This document shows, in pieces, positions 8,558-16,918 of a stretch of DNA of 64,000 nt. The notes beneath the pieces were generated by a model. The model saw only the letters and a list, made by a program, of their open reading frames with translations. It was not told the DNA's origin and did not search any database. Position numbers and translations under genes: made by a program. The first letter of the stretch is position 1. Each line of letters begins with the position of its first letter. This DNA is from CAWJJM01 sp963843275 (GTDB lineage Bacteria; Acidobacteriota; Thermoanaerobaculia; Multivoradales; JBCCEF01): contig CAWJJM010000012.1 in NCBI GenBank assembly GCA_963843275.1, positions 1,860,001 through 1,924,000 on the forward strand, given 5' to 3'.

Positions 8558-8956
8558 TCAGTGTGGCGCGCGCAGCGCCGGCAGCAGGAGCAGCACGATC
8601 TCGACCAGGCCGAGAACGGTGCCGAACGGCAGGTACCACAGCGTCGCCACCGCGCAGGCGAGCATCCCCCACCACGCCCACGGCGCCGCCACCGCGAAGG
8701 CGACGGCGGCCGCGAGCCAGGCGGCCCCGAGCGTCACGTGGGCCACTTTCATCGCGGTCGAGCGCGGATCGACACCGGCCGCCGAGACCACCGACGCCCA
8801 GGGGCCGAGCCGGCCGGCGTGCGGCCCGGAGGCGGGGGTGACGTCGTCGCCCGTCACCAGCGCCCGGGCGCCGTCGAAGGCCAGCCAACCGCCGGCGAGG
8901 ACCCCCACGGCCACCACCGCCCAGGCGAGCGGGTGCAGGTGTGTCGGCGCCGCCAT
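8558..8956 (-). CDS. Small integral membrane protein
   Basis: 132 residues, ATG at 8956 preceded by GGAGGATC. Three to four hydrophobic segments: about residues 10-28, 65-85 and 88-128 with a pair of helices, and a tryptophan-rich turn (PWAWWGMLA). It ends 18 bp before the start of the cupin gene on the same strand. No recognised domain. Confidence 0.65.
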   Translation of the reverse strand: MAAPTHLHPLAWAVVAVGVLAGGWLAFDGARALVTGDDVTPASGPHAGRLGPWASVVSAAGVDPRSTAMKVAHVTLGAAWLAAAVAFAVAAPWAWWGMLACAVATLWYLPFGTVLGLVEIVLLLLPALRAPH

Positions 8957-8972
8957 CGGATCCTCCGGGAGC

Positions 8973-9074
8973 TCACCCGAGCTGCTGGCAGAGCGCCCAG
9001 CCGAGCAGGATGCCGCCGAAGAAGAAAAGGAGAGTCAGCAGGATGCGGACGAACCGGGCGCGCTCGGGGGACAT
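8973..9074 (-). CDS. 33-residue single-span membrane peptide
   Basis: ATG at 9074 lies 5 bp after GAGGAGGAG. The peptide has a charged N-terminus (SPERARFVR), one hydrophobic helix (ILLTLLFFFGGILLGWAL) and a short polar tail ending QQLG. It is 16 bp upstream of the next membrane-protein gene on the same strand. The strong ribosome site and the clean TM helix support coding; there is no homology evidence. Confidence 0.45.
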   Translation of the reverse strand: MSPERARFVRILLTLLFFFGGILLGWALCQQLG

Positions 9075-9101
9075 CGGCTCCTCCTCGGGATGCTCCCCAT
9101 C

Positions 9102-9248
9102 TTAGCCGAGCAGGACGCGGACGGGGACCACCGCCTCGACCGCGTCCTGCCCACACTGCCCGCAGTAGCGCCCGCCGAGGGGCGCGCCGCAGTGGGCGCA
9201 GCGCGGCGGCCGGGCTCCCCGCCCGGCGGTCGTTCCGGCCCCGGTCAC
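9102..9248 (-). CDS. 48-residue zinc-ribbon protein
   Basis: The GTG start at 9248 overlaps the TGA of the decarboxylase gene (GTGA), suggesting translational coupling. After an Arg/Gly-rich N-terminus come two knuckles CAHC and CGQC spaced by about 10 residues (GAPLGGRYCGQCGQ), forming a compact zinc ribbon as at the N-terminus of DUF3667-like proteins, but here without the following membrane domain. Function unknown. Confidence 0.5.
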   Translation of the reverse strand: MTGAGTTAGRGARPPRCAHCGAPLGGRYCGQCGQDAVEAVVPVRVLLG

Positions 9249-10607
9249 GACGCGGCCGCGCCCCGCGCCGCCCGCAGCATCGCCTCCAGGCTGCGCTCGA
9301 CGTCCTCGTCCGTGGTGGCCCACGAGCTGACGCTGATCCGCATCGCGGTCCGGCCCTGCCAGACCGTGCCGCCGCACCAGCAGGTGCCGTCCGCCTGCAC
9401 GGCGGCGACGACCCGCCGCGTCGCTGCGGCGTCGCCGAAGGCGACCAGCACCTGGTTGAGCACCACCTCGTTCAGCACCTCGTAGCCCGCCCTCCCGCAG
9501 CCCCTCGGCGAAGCGCCGCGCCTGGCGGCAGGTGCGCTCGACCAGGTCGCGCGACGCCGGCGCGGCCGAGGCTGTGCAGCGCCGCCCACACCTCCACCCC
9601 GCGGGCGCGCCGCGACAGCTCGGGCGTGAAGTCGGCGGGGTTGCGCAGCGGCCCGGCGGTGGGCAGGTACTCGGCGGTCACCGCCATCGCGGCGCGCAGG
9701 GCGTCGGCGTCGCGCACCAGCGCCACGCCGCTGTCGTAGGGGACGTTGAGCCACTTGTGGGCGTCGGTGGCCCAGGAGTCGGCGCACTCGATCCCGGCGG
9801 CGAGCTCGGCGAGCCCCGGCGACCGCCGCGCGCCCACAGGCCGAAGGCGCCGTCGACGTGCACCCAGGCGCCCGCCGCGTGCGCCGCCGCGCACACCTCG
9901 CCCACCGGGTCGAAGGCGCCGGTGTTGACGTTGCCGGCCTGGGTGCAGACGATCGTCGGGCCGGCGATCGCCGGCAGCGCCTCCGCCCGCATCCGCCCCT
10001 GGCCGTCGACCGGCACCCGCACCACCCGGCTCCGCCCCAGCCCGAGGACGCCCAGCGACTTGAGCAGCGTCGGATGGGCCTCGGCGCCCACCACCACGGT
10101 GACCGGCGGCGCCCCGCACAGGCCGTCGGCCTCGACGTCCCAACCGGCGCGGGAGAGGACCGCGTGGCGGGCCGCGGCCAGGGCGCCGAGGTTGGCCACC
10201 GTGGCGCCGGTGACGAAGCCGCCGCCGGCGTCGCGCGGCAGGTCGAGCAGGTCGAGCAGCCAGCCGAGGGCCACCTGCTCGAGGCGGGAGGTGGCCGGCG
10301 TCACCTCGGAGAGCGCGGTGTTCTGGTCCCAGGCCTGGGCCAGCCAGTTGGCGGCCAGGGCCACCGGCAGGGAGCCGCCGATGACGAAGCCGAAGAAGCG
10401 CGGCCCCGCCATCGCCAGGGTCGCCGGCGAGCCCGCTTCGTCGAGCAGCGCCAGGGTCGCGGCCGGGTCGCCGGGCCCCTCCGGCAACGGCGCGTCGAGC
10501 ACGGCGAGCCGCCGCACCGCGTCGGGCGACGGAGCCACCGGCCGCGAGCCGAGTCCCTCGAGGTAGGCGATGGCGCGCCGCGCCGCGTCCTCCAGCAGGG
10601 TTCTCAT
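9245..10607 (-). CDS. Group II PLP-dependent (aromatic amino acid type) decarboxylase, three frameshifts
   Basis: With frames joined, about 453 residues, the normal size for this family. The N-terminal part has FFGFVIGGSLPVALAANWL, WDQNTALSEVTPATSRLEQVALGWL and GGGFVTGATVANLGALAAAR, typical of aromatic-L-amino-acid decarboxylase/glutamate decarboxylase relatives; VHVDGAFGLW and, in a second frame, ATDAHKWLNVPYDSG supply the PLP-site Asp and Lys. Breaks occur near 9825 (one base missing), 9555 (one extra) and 9490 (one extra). Conserved blocks continue across every break, so sequencing error is likely. The substrate is not certain. A 48-aa zinc-ribbon gene overlaps its stop. Confidence 0.8.
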
Positions 10608-10626
10608 CGGCGCGACACGGCCGGCG

Positions 10627-11130
10627 CTACATCCAGGGCTCGTCGGCGCTCGGCCCGTAGATGCTCGGGACCTTGGCGTCCGCCATCCGCAGGTAGATCG
10701 AGAGCTGCCCGCGGTGGTGGATCTGGTCGTGGAGCAGGAACCAGGCGAGGTCGCGCCGCGGCAGCGGCTCGATCTTCCCCGGCCCGGTGAAGAACTTCAC
10801 CCGCTCCGCGAAGGCCGCCTCGTCGTAGGAGCCCACCAGGTCGGCGAAGTCGCGGTGCACGCTCTCCAGCGCCGCCAGGATCTCGTCCCACCCCTGCGGC
10901 GCCTCGGGCACCGAGCCACCGCCGGCCAGCATCTGCTCGAGCTGGTCCTTCATCACCGCCATGCCCAGATAGCACTCGGCCACGAAGACCCACGCCAGCT
11001 CGCGGGCGGTCTTGCACTTCGGGTGGGGTCGCAGATCCGCCTGGTCGGCCGGATAGGCCCGCAGCACCTTCATCGTCCGTGCGTGCTCGTCCTCGAGGAC
11101 GTCGAGAAACACCTGGACCGCGTTCGCCAT
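10627..11130 (-). CDS. DinB family (DinB_2) metal-binding protein
   Basis: 167 residues, ATG at 11130 preceded by GGAGC. Four-helix-bundle profile with the family's metal-ligand positions: an N-terminal H in EDEHARTMKVL and the C-terminal HDQIHHRGQLSIYLRMADAKVPSIYGP, the latter being the most diagnostic DinB block. Members are putative thiol-dependent or nickel/zinc metalloenzymes; this protein's reaction is unknown. It is followed 19 bp later by the decarboxylase gene on the same strand. Confidence 0.85.
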   Translation of the reverse strand: MANAVQVFLDVLEDEHARTMKVLRAYPADQADLRPHPKCKTARELAWVFVAECYLGMAVMKDQLEQMLAGGGSVPEAPQGWDEILAALESVHRDFADLVGSYDEAAFAERVKFFTGPGKIEPLPRRDLAWFLLHDQIHHRGQLSIYLRMADAKVPSIYGPSADEPWM

Positions 11131-11574
11131 CGTTTCGCTCCTTGCCGTGTTCCGCGCAGGCTACACCAGATCGCCGGCCGCGGACCGGCGCCGCGTCCGC
11201 CGGCGTCGGAGGGCCACCGCGGCGCCGGCGATCGGTGTGGGCCGTGGCCTCGTCGGGTTCGTCGTCGGCGAAGCGCAGGATCGTCGTCCAGCTCCCGGCG
11301 TCGGCGGCGGTCGGGCCCCCAGCGGCGGCGGCGGGCCGGGGTGTCCCGGCGCAACATCGTGTCGTGCCCACGGAGAACTGCAGGACGAGCCGGCGGAGAC
11401 CACAGCGTCCCGGGGCGCCGGACGAGGGCCGGGCCCCTGCGGCGGGTGGGCCGGCGCCTCCCCGGAAGGGGGTGGCGCGGCGGCGGCGGACCTGCTCGCA
11501 TAGTGGCTGGATCCCCCGCTCGCCTCCGGCCCTTGCGGACGGCGGGCCGATCACGACCCGGCAGGAGAACCGCC
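11131..11574. other. Intergenic region without a supported gene
   Basis: 444 bp between the divergently transcribed DinB and oxidase genes. Open frames exist in several phases but have Arg/Pro/Gly-rich shadow composition. The region must hold both promoters; no confident -10/-35 pair was found. GCAGGAG ahead of 11575 is the ribosome site of the oxidase gene. Confidence 0.4.
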
Positions 11575-13083
11575 ATGAACTATCCGTTCTGGGACGCGGG
11601 CGTCGGCTACGGCGTGCTGATGGGCGCCATCGCCATCGTCCACGTCTTCATCTCCCACTTCGCCATCGGCGGCGGGTTGTACCTGGTGACGACCGAGGCC
11701 CGCGCCCGCCGGCGCGGCGCGACCGTCTGGCTCGAGCACCTCGAGCGGCTGAGCCGCTTCTTCGTGCTCACCACCCTGGTCCTCGGCGCTCTGACCGGCG
11801 TCGCCATCTGGTTCGTCATCGGCCTGCTCAACCCGGCAGCCACCGAGCTGCTGATCCACAACTTCGTGTGGGGCTGGGCCATCGAGTGGACCTTCTTCGT
11901 CGTCGAGATCGCCGCCGCGCTCGTCTACTACTACGGCTGGCGCCGCATGAGCCCGGCCGACCACCTGCGCGTCGGCTGGCTCTACTTCGCCGCCGCCTGG
12001 CTGTCGCTGGCGGTGATCAACGGCATCCTCAGCTTCATGCTGACCCCCGGCGACTGGTCGACCACCGGCTCGTTCTGGGACGGCGTCCTCAACCCCACCT
12101 ACTGGCCGACGCTGGTGCTGCGCACCGGCATCTGCGTCCTGCTCGCCGGCCTCTACGCCCTCACCGTGGCCAGCCGGATGCCCGCCTCGTCCGAGAAGAC
12201 GGCGATCGTGCGCTACGACACCGTGTGGGCGCTGGCCGGGCTGGCGATCGCCGCGCCGGCCGGGCTGTGGACCTTCCGCGCCCTGCCCGCCGCCCTGGTC
12301 GAGACCGCCCGAGCCTCGATGCCGTGGCCGATGAGCTGGCTCGGGGCGCTCGGTTGGCTGGCGGCGGCCCTCGCCCTCGGCCTGGCGCTGTTCGGGCTCG
12401 TCCTCGGCCGGCACCTCCGCCTTCCCGCCGCGGTGCTGCTGATGGCGCTGGCCTTCGCCGGCTTCGGCAGCTTCGAGTTCCTCCGCGAGTCGCTGCGCAA
12501 GCCCTGGATCGTCACCGGCGCCATGTACGGCAACGGCATCGAGACCGAGCGCCTGGCGGCGCTGCAGGCCGACGGTTTCCTGCCGGCGTTGGCCTACCGC
12601 ACCGGCGACGACGGCCGCGACCTGTTCCACCGCGCCTGCGCGAGCTGCCACACGATCGACGGCTACAAGTCGATGCGCGCCGTCTACGACGGCACGGACG
12701 CCGCCTACATCGCCGCCACCGTCCGCGGCGCCCACCGCATGCGCGGCAACATGCCACCCTTCGCCGGCACCCCCGCCGAGCTCGACACCCTGGCGGCGTG
12801 GATCGCCGAGCGCATCGACCGGCGGCCGCTGGCCGAGATCACCGGGCTCCGCGGCGTCGAGCTCGGCCGCCGCTCCTACGACCTGCGCTGCGGCAAGTGC
12901 CACGAGATCGGCGGCCGTAACGACAAGACCGGAGCGCTCGCCGGCTTCACCCAGGCCGATCTCGAGGGCTTCCTCGACATGGCCGGCGACCTCAGCGACG
13001 AGATGCCCCCCTTCCACGGCGACGCCGCCGAGCGCGGCGCCCTCGCCCAGTACCTGCTGTCGGTCACCGGAGGTGCGCGATGA
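11575..13083 (+). CDS. Cytochrome bd-like oxygen reductase subunit I with fused diheme cytochrome c domain
   Basis: 502 residues; ATG at 11575 after GCAGGAG. The first 330 residues contain about nine membrane helices and resemble CydA-superfamily quinol/cytochrome oxidases: helix 1 carries H-V-F-I-S-H-F-A-I-G-G-G, a candidate heme-ligand region. The C-terminal, probably extracytoplasmic part holds two c-type heme sites, C355-x-x-C358-H359 and C439-x-x-C442-H443, each followed by a Met ligand candidate (NMPPFAG and EMPPFHG). This matches bd-family members whose subunit I is fused to cytochrome c and may accept electrons from c-type carriers rather than quinol. The partner gene overlaps by 4 bp. 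Confidence 0.75.
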   Translation: MNYPFWDAGVGYGVLMGAIAIVHVFISHFAIGGGLYLVTTEARARRRGATVWLEHLERLSRFFVLTTLVLGALTGVAIWFVIGLLNPAATELLIHNFVWGWAIEWTFFVVEIAAALVYYYGWRRMSPADHLRVGWLYFAAAWLSLAVINGILSFMLTPGDWSTTGSFWDGVLNPTYWPTLVLRTGICVLLAGLYALTVASRMPASSEKTAIVRYDTVWALAGLAIAAPAGLWTFRALPAALVETARASMPWPMSWLGALGWLAAALALGLALFGLVLGRHLRLPAAVLLMALAFAGFGSFEFLRESLRKPWIVTGAMYGNGIETERLAALQADGFLPALAYRTGDDGRDLFHRACASCHTIDGYKSMRAVYDGTDAAYIAATVRGAHRMRGNMPPFAGTPAELDTLAAWIAERIDRRPLAEITGLRGVELGRRSYDLRCGKCHEIGGRNDKTGALAGFTQADLEGFLDMAGDLSDEMPPFHGDAAERGALAQYLLSVTGGAR

Positions 13084-14096
13084 GCCCCAGCTACGAGTTT
13101 CTCTCCGCTCCGGTGTGGCTGATCACCGGACTCCACCTGCTCACCCTGGCGCTGCACTTCGCCGCCATGGGGCTCGTGTTCGGCGGCCTCGGTACGCTGC
13201 TGCTGGCGCGCGCCGACGGCAGGTGGGAGAACCCGGCCCGGCGCGGCATGCTGCGGGCCCTCCCCACCGCGATGGCGGCGACCGTCACCCTGGGGGTGGC
13301 GCCGCTGCTCTTCCTCCAGCTCGTCTACCACCGGCAGGTGTACTCCGCCGCCATCGTGTCGGCCTGGTGGTGGCTGGGGATCCCGGTCGCCGCGGTGGTC
13401 GCCTACTTCGCGCTCTACCGGGTGGCCCTGGCGCCGGCGTCGCGGCCGGCCGCAGGGCCGCTGATCCTGGCCCTCCTCGCCCTGGCCTACGTCTCGTTCA
13501 CCTACTCCGGCATCTTCGCGCTGGCGGAGGCGCCCGCCACCATCGCCGCGACCTACGCCGCCCACCCCGGCGGCACCGCCTTCAACCCGGACGTCGCCGC
13601 CTGGCTCCCCCGCTGGCTCCACATGGTCGCCGGCGCCTTCACCCTCGGCGCCTTCTGGCTCGGCGTGTTCACCCGCCGCGACGAGCGCCTGTTCGCCTTC
13701 GCGCGGCGCGCCCTGGTGGTGACCTTCGCCGCCGCCGCGGTGGCCGGCCTGGTCTACCTCGGCACGCTCGGTCCCCTCGTGGTGCCGTTCCTGCGCGCCG
13801 GGGCGATGGTGTGGATCACGGCGGCGGTGGTCCTCTCGCTGCTCGCCCTGTGGCTCTTCTTCCAGCGCCGCCTGGTCCTGTCGGGAGCGTTGCTGTTCGT
13901 CTCCCTGCTGTCGATGGTGGTCAACCGCCAGCAGCTCCGGACGCTGCGCCTCGACGGCGTGGTCGACGCCGGCGCCCTGCCGTTCCACCCCCAGTGGAGC
14001 GTCCTGGCGCTGTTCGCGGTCTGCTTCGTCCTGGCGCTGGCGGCGCTGGGCTGGATGGTGCGCCTCGGCTCGCGGCAGCGGAGCGCGGCCGGCTGA
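13080..14096 (+). CDS. Second membrane subunit of the bd-like oxygen reductase
   Basis: 338 residues, about nine membrane helices, starting in an ATGA overlap with the upstream oxidase gene. Its first helix (GLHLLTLALHFAAMGLVFGG) parallels helix 1 of the partner (HVFISHFAIGGG), suggesting that the two subunits are distant paralogues, as in CydA/CydA'-type pairs. No heme c motif. A conserved-looking W-L-P-R-W-L-H-M in the middle could provide a heme-ligand His. The role as structural or heme-carrying partner is inferred from the overlap. Confidence 0.65.
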   Translation: MSPSYEFLSAPVWLITGLHLLTLALHFAAMGLVFGGLGTLLLARADGRWENPARRGMLRALPTAMAATVTLGVAPLLFLQLVYHRQVYSAAIVSAWWWLGIPVAAVVAYFALYRVALAPASRPAAGPLILALLALAYVSFTYSGIFALAEAPATIAATYAAHPGGTAFNPDVAAWLPRWLHMVAGAFTLGAFWLGVFTRRDERLFAFARRALVVTFAAAAVAGLVYLGTLGPLVVPFLRAGAMVWITAAVVLSLLALWLFFQRRLVLSGALLFVSLLSMVVNRQQLRTLRLDGVVDAGALPFHPQWSVLALFAVCFVLALAALGWMVRLGSRQRSAAG

Positions 14097-14105
14097 GGGC
14101 GGCGG

Positions 14106-14324
14106 CTACCCCGCGGCCGGGGCGGAGGGCCCGCAGCCGCGCCGCACCCCGACCAGCATGGCAGCGATGGAGAGCCCGTAGAGCAGGCCCTCGGCGAAGT
14201 CGGCGAGATCGTTGGGGACGGGGACGAAGTGGCCCACCGCCCAGTGGGTCACGGCGGCGACGCCCAACAGGATGAAACCGGCACGGAGCGGGGTGTTGAG
14301 GCGGTTGCGGTCGGGTCGGGGCAT
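14106..14324 (-). CDS. Small membrane protein downstream of the XRE regulator
   Basis: 72 residues, ATG at 14324 preceded by AGGAGA. Two hydrophobic helices (LRAGFILLGVAAVTHWAVGHF and EGLLYGLSIAAMLVGV) with a basic N-terminus. It follows another small membrane gene and an XRE regulator on the same strand with gaps of 21 bp or less, so it likely belongs to that three-gene operon. No known domain. Confidence 0.65.
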   Translation of the reverse strand: MPRPDRNRLNTPLRAGFILLGVAAVTHWAVGHFVPVPNDLADFAEGLLYGLSIAAMLVGVRRGCGPSAPAAG

Positions 14325-14345
14325 CGTGTGCGTCTCCTGTGGAGG

Positions 14346-14567
14346 TCAGTCGGTCCAGCGGTACCAGGCCATCAAGGCCCACTTGACGAGAACGAAGGTC
14401 AGGGCGACGGCGAGCAGGTCGCCGCGCCACCGGCCTTCGACGTAGAAGCTCCAGGCGAACAGCGCAAGGGCCAGGACGCCGGCGGCGATCCCGGCGACGC
14501 TCGTCGAGCGCAGCCGGTGCAGGAGGAAGCGCTCGTCGAACAGGGCGCCGAGCCACGGCAGCTTCAT
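14346..14567 (-). CDS. Small two-helix membrane protein paired with an XRE regulator
   Basis: 73 residues; ATG at 14567 lies in an ATGA overlap with the XRE gene and follows GGAGG. Two membrane helices (SVAGIAAGVLALALFAWSFY and LLAVALTFVLVKWALMAWY) with W-R-G-D between. Small XRE regulators are frequently followed by such membrane proteins in bacteria; the function of the pair is unknown. Confidence 0.7.
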   Translation of the reverse strand: MKLPWLGALFDERFLLHRLRSTSVAGIAAGVLALALFAWSFYVEGRWRGDLLAVALTFVLVKWALMAWYRWTD

Positions 14568-14776
14568 GGTTCCGCCTCCAGGGTGAAGATGTCGTCGGTC
14601 GAGCGCCCGAACACCCGCGCGAAGGCCAGTGCCAGCGGCAGGCTCGGCACGTAGCGGGAACACTCGATCGAGTTGATGCTCTGGCGCGACACGCCGACCG
14701 CCACGGCCAGCTCCTGCTGGGTCCAGCCGCGCTCGGTGCGCAGCTCTCGGACGCGGTTGCGGACGGGCGGGTTCAT
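14564..14776 (-). CDS. XRE-family helix-turn-helix regulator
   Basis: 70 residues from the ATG at 14776. The HTH is complete: RNRVRELRTERGWTQQELAVAVGVSRQSINSIE, then the YVPSLPLALAFARVFGRSTDDIFTLE segment typical of small Cro/YgzD-like regulators. The start codon itself lies in the repeated box CTTGACATG, and the same box recurs 47 bp upstream, which suggests autoregulation. An in-frame ATG six codons upstream is possible, but would place the first codons inside the promoter boxes. Confidence 0.88.
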   Translation of the reverse strand: MNPPVRNRVRELRTERGWTQQELAVAVGVSRQSINSIECSRYVPSLPLALAFARVFGRSTDDIFTLEAEP

Positions 14777-14840
14777 GTCAAGCGCACTTTCCACGCGGAG
14801 CGTACAGCGACGGTACGCCGCATGTCAAGTCGGCTTGTCA
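14774..14840 (-). promoter_or_regulatory. Promoter/operator of the XRE operon
   Basis: On the minus strand CTTGACATG occurs at 14829-14821 and again at 14782-14774, where its ATG is the XRE start codon. The upstream copy provides TTGACA as a -35 box, followed after 18 bp by TACGCT as a weak -10. Between the boxes is CGTAC-N7-GTACG (14801-14817), and TGTCAAG-N4-CTTGTCA (14823-14840) is a near-perfect inverted repeat. Likely sites for autorepression. Confidence 0.45.
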
Positions 14841-15033
14841 GGCCGTGTTCTGCCTCCCGCATGCCGCGCGCCACGCGCAGGGGGTGGGCCTCGTCGACGC
14901 CCGGTGGCGCGGCTTCGAGGTGGCTCCCGGCCACGCCCTGCACCTGGCCCGGGCGGACCGTGTGCGGGGCGGGTGGCGAGCGGCGGGACGGAACCCGTGT
15001 CCCGGCGCTCGGGCGGCGGTCCGGAGCGACCCG

Positions 15034-15645
15034 TCAGCTCGTGCGATCGACGTCGAGGATGCGCAGCGGCTGGGCGGCGAGGCCGTCGATCAGCACCTGG
15101 CCGGCGTCGTCGAAGGCCAGCCGGGCCGCGATGTTGAGCTCGCCGCTGCCCTCGCCGTGCGGACCGACGTCCAACTCGAGGACACTGAACGGGTAGCGCA
15201 CCGAGCGCGAGCCCCGGAAGATCTCACCGATCGAGATGGGGCGGTTCACGATCAGCACCAGGTGGCGCAGGTCGGCGCCGTCGTCACCGTAGGCGAAGGC
15301 GGCCGAGATCGGGTAGGACAGGCCTCCGTCGACCTGCACCCGGCCCACCTCGTGATCGGCGAGCGCGTCCTGGAGCGCCGTCTGGCCGCTCTTGCGCTCG
15401 AGCGTCGCCAGGCGCTCGGCCGCCGCCGCGGGCTCGACGCGGTCCACCCAGATGGTCAGCCGCTCGGCGGTGGTGCGCGGCAGCACGTTGCCGACGTCCA
15501 CCATCACTCCCGAGTAGCGGCCGGCGAGCTCGTGGCCCGAGCCGGCGGCGGCGGTCTCCGCGGCCGGCGTCGCGGCGCCCGCGCAGCCCGCCAGCACGAC
15601 CGCGGCCAGCGCGGGGAGAAGGAGTCGTTCGAGGTTCGTTCGCAT
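15034..15645 (-). CDS. Putative lipoprotein
   Basis: 203 residues. ATG at 15645 with GCAGGAGG upstream starts a lipoprotein signal (LLLPALAAVVLAGC, Cys near residue 21). The mature part is mainly beta-rich with no recognised domain; it includes RYSGVMVDVGNVLPRTTAERLTIWVDR and a final RILDVDRTS. Single gene with a divergent secreted-protein gene 383 bp away. Confidence 0.7.
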   Translation of the reverse strand: MRTNLERLLLPALAAVVLAGCAGAATPAAETAAAGSGHELAGRYSGVMVDVGNVLPRTTAERLTIWVDRVEPAAAAERLATLERKSGQTALQDALADHEVGRVQVDGGLSYPISAAFAYGDDGADLRHLVLIVNRPISIGEIFRGSRSVRYPFSVLELDVGPHGEGSGELNIAARLAFDDAGQVLIDGLAAQPLRILDVDRTS

Positions 15646-16027
15646 GTCTTGCCTCCTGCGATGTCGTCTCTTGGATGTGGTCTTCGACCTTGGAAAGCTG
15701 CAAGGCGGGTACCGGCCCAACCGATCGCGCGTGGGCCCGCCAGACCACGCACTGCAGACCGGGATCGCCCGCGCCTCCGTCGATCCCGCACACCGCAGGG
15801 CATCCGACCCGGTGCCCGTCTCGCCGCGACGCCGATCGGCACCGAGGGCCGCAGCAGGAGTATCCTCGGATCTTCCCAACCGACGACGCGAGGGGCGACC
15901 GGCGGTCCGACGGGGGCCTCCACGGCGGCTCGTCCCGTGGAACGTCCCCCCGGTACCCGGGCCCGACGCGAGGTCGGCAGGCTCCGCCGCGCCGTCACGA
16001 GACACCTCGTCGAGAGAGGAGACCGCC
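15646..16027. other. Divergent intergenic region, no supported gene
   Basis: 382 bp between the divergent lipoprotein gene and the secreted-protein gene. Open frames here are Arg/Pro-rich shadows. The ribosome site GAGAGGAG precedes 16028 and GCAGGAGG precedes 15645. No consensus promoter or clear hairpin was recognised. Confidence 0.35.
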
Positions 16028-16651
16028 ATGTGCCGGAGTCGGATGCAGCGCAGCGCCGTCCTGTGGATCCTCGCCGCCGGAGCAACCTGGACGCCGGCGG
16101 CCGCTCAGCCGCCGGGTCAACAACCTCCCAAGCCCGTGGAGGTCGTCAACGAACCGGTGGTGCACGCGCAGCAGAGCGGACCGTGGACCGTCGGCCTGTC
16201 GGGCGAGGTGGCGATCAGCGCCGGCGAGACGCTCGACGTGCGCGACGCCGAGGCACCGGCGCGCCACGCCTTCCAGACCGAGCTGATCTTCTCGGTCTCG
16301 CCCGGACAGCAGTACGACCTCGGCGCCTTCACCGTGCCGGCCGGCCGACGCCTGGTGATCGAGCAGGTCACGGTGGACGGCTTCACCGCGCCCGCGGGCC
16401 GGCTCCTGGCCTCGGTGAAGACCTCCGTCGGCGGAGCCCTCGCGCAGCACAACCTGGTGATGCAGGAGCAGGGGACCTTCAACGGCGCGGCCTTCCTCGT
16501 CGCCTCCCAGCGGGTGCGGCTCTACGCCGACCCGGGCACCGACGTCGAGGTCTACATCCTGCAGAGCGACCCGGGTGGATCCGTGATCGACGCCACGGTC
16601 TCGGGCTACCTGGTCGAGTGCGGCGGCGGCCCCGGCTGCCCGTCGCCCTGA
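16028..16651 (+). CDS. Secreted hypothetical protein
   Basis: 207 residues, ATG at 16028 after GAGAGGAG. A Sec signal peptide (SAVLWILAAGATWTPAAAQ) is followed by a beta-rich mature domain: SGPWTVGLSGEVAISAGETLDV, QYDLGAFTVPAGRRLVIEQVTVDGF, and a C-terminal VSGYLVECGGGPGC with two Cys. Probably an exported or surface protein with a jelly-roll-like fold; no family recognised. Confidence 0.65.
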   Translation: MCRSRMQRSAVLWILAAGATWTPAAAQPPGQQPPKPVEVVNEPVVHAQQSGPWTVGLSGEVAISAGETLDVRDAEAPARHAFQTELIFSVSPGQQYDLGAFTVPAGRRLVIEQVTVDGFTAPAGRLLASVKTSVGGALAQHNLVMQEQGTFNGAAFLVASQRVRLYADPGTDVEVYILQSDPGGSVIDATVSGYLVECGGGPGCPSP

Positions 16652-16918
16652 GGTCGTCGGTCCGAGGGTTCCACGTGCTGCCCGAGGAGCGGAAGGAGGG
16701 CGACGCCGCGGAACGTGCGCGGTGGCTCGCGTACACCCAGCGGAACGGCATCGAGGGCGTCGGGTTCCAACCGGCGATCCAGCGGGCGGGTCCGGCCGGC
16801 CGGCGCCTCCGCGTCGCTCCCGCACGGACGGGCCGGCTCTTCGCCGCGACCGGGGGTTGCGAGGAAACCGGTGGCGAGGAAACCGCCCCCATCCCGGCGG
16901 CGGTGGCCCTCGTCGAGG

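Noticed and set aside
16652..16918. Plus-strand fragment with protein-like composition between two convergent genes
   Set aside because: A 90-codon stretch looks less biased than most shadows but has no start codon with a ribosome site and no recognisable domain. A short direct repeat GAGGAAACCG (twice near 16860-16880) was seen but is too short to interpret.
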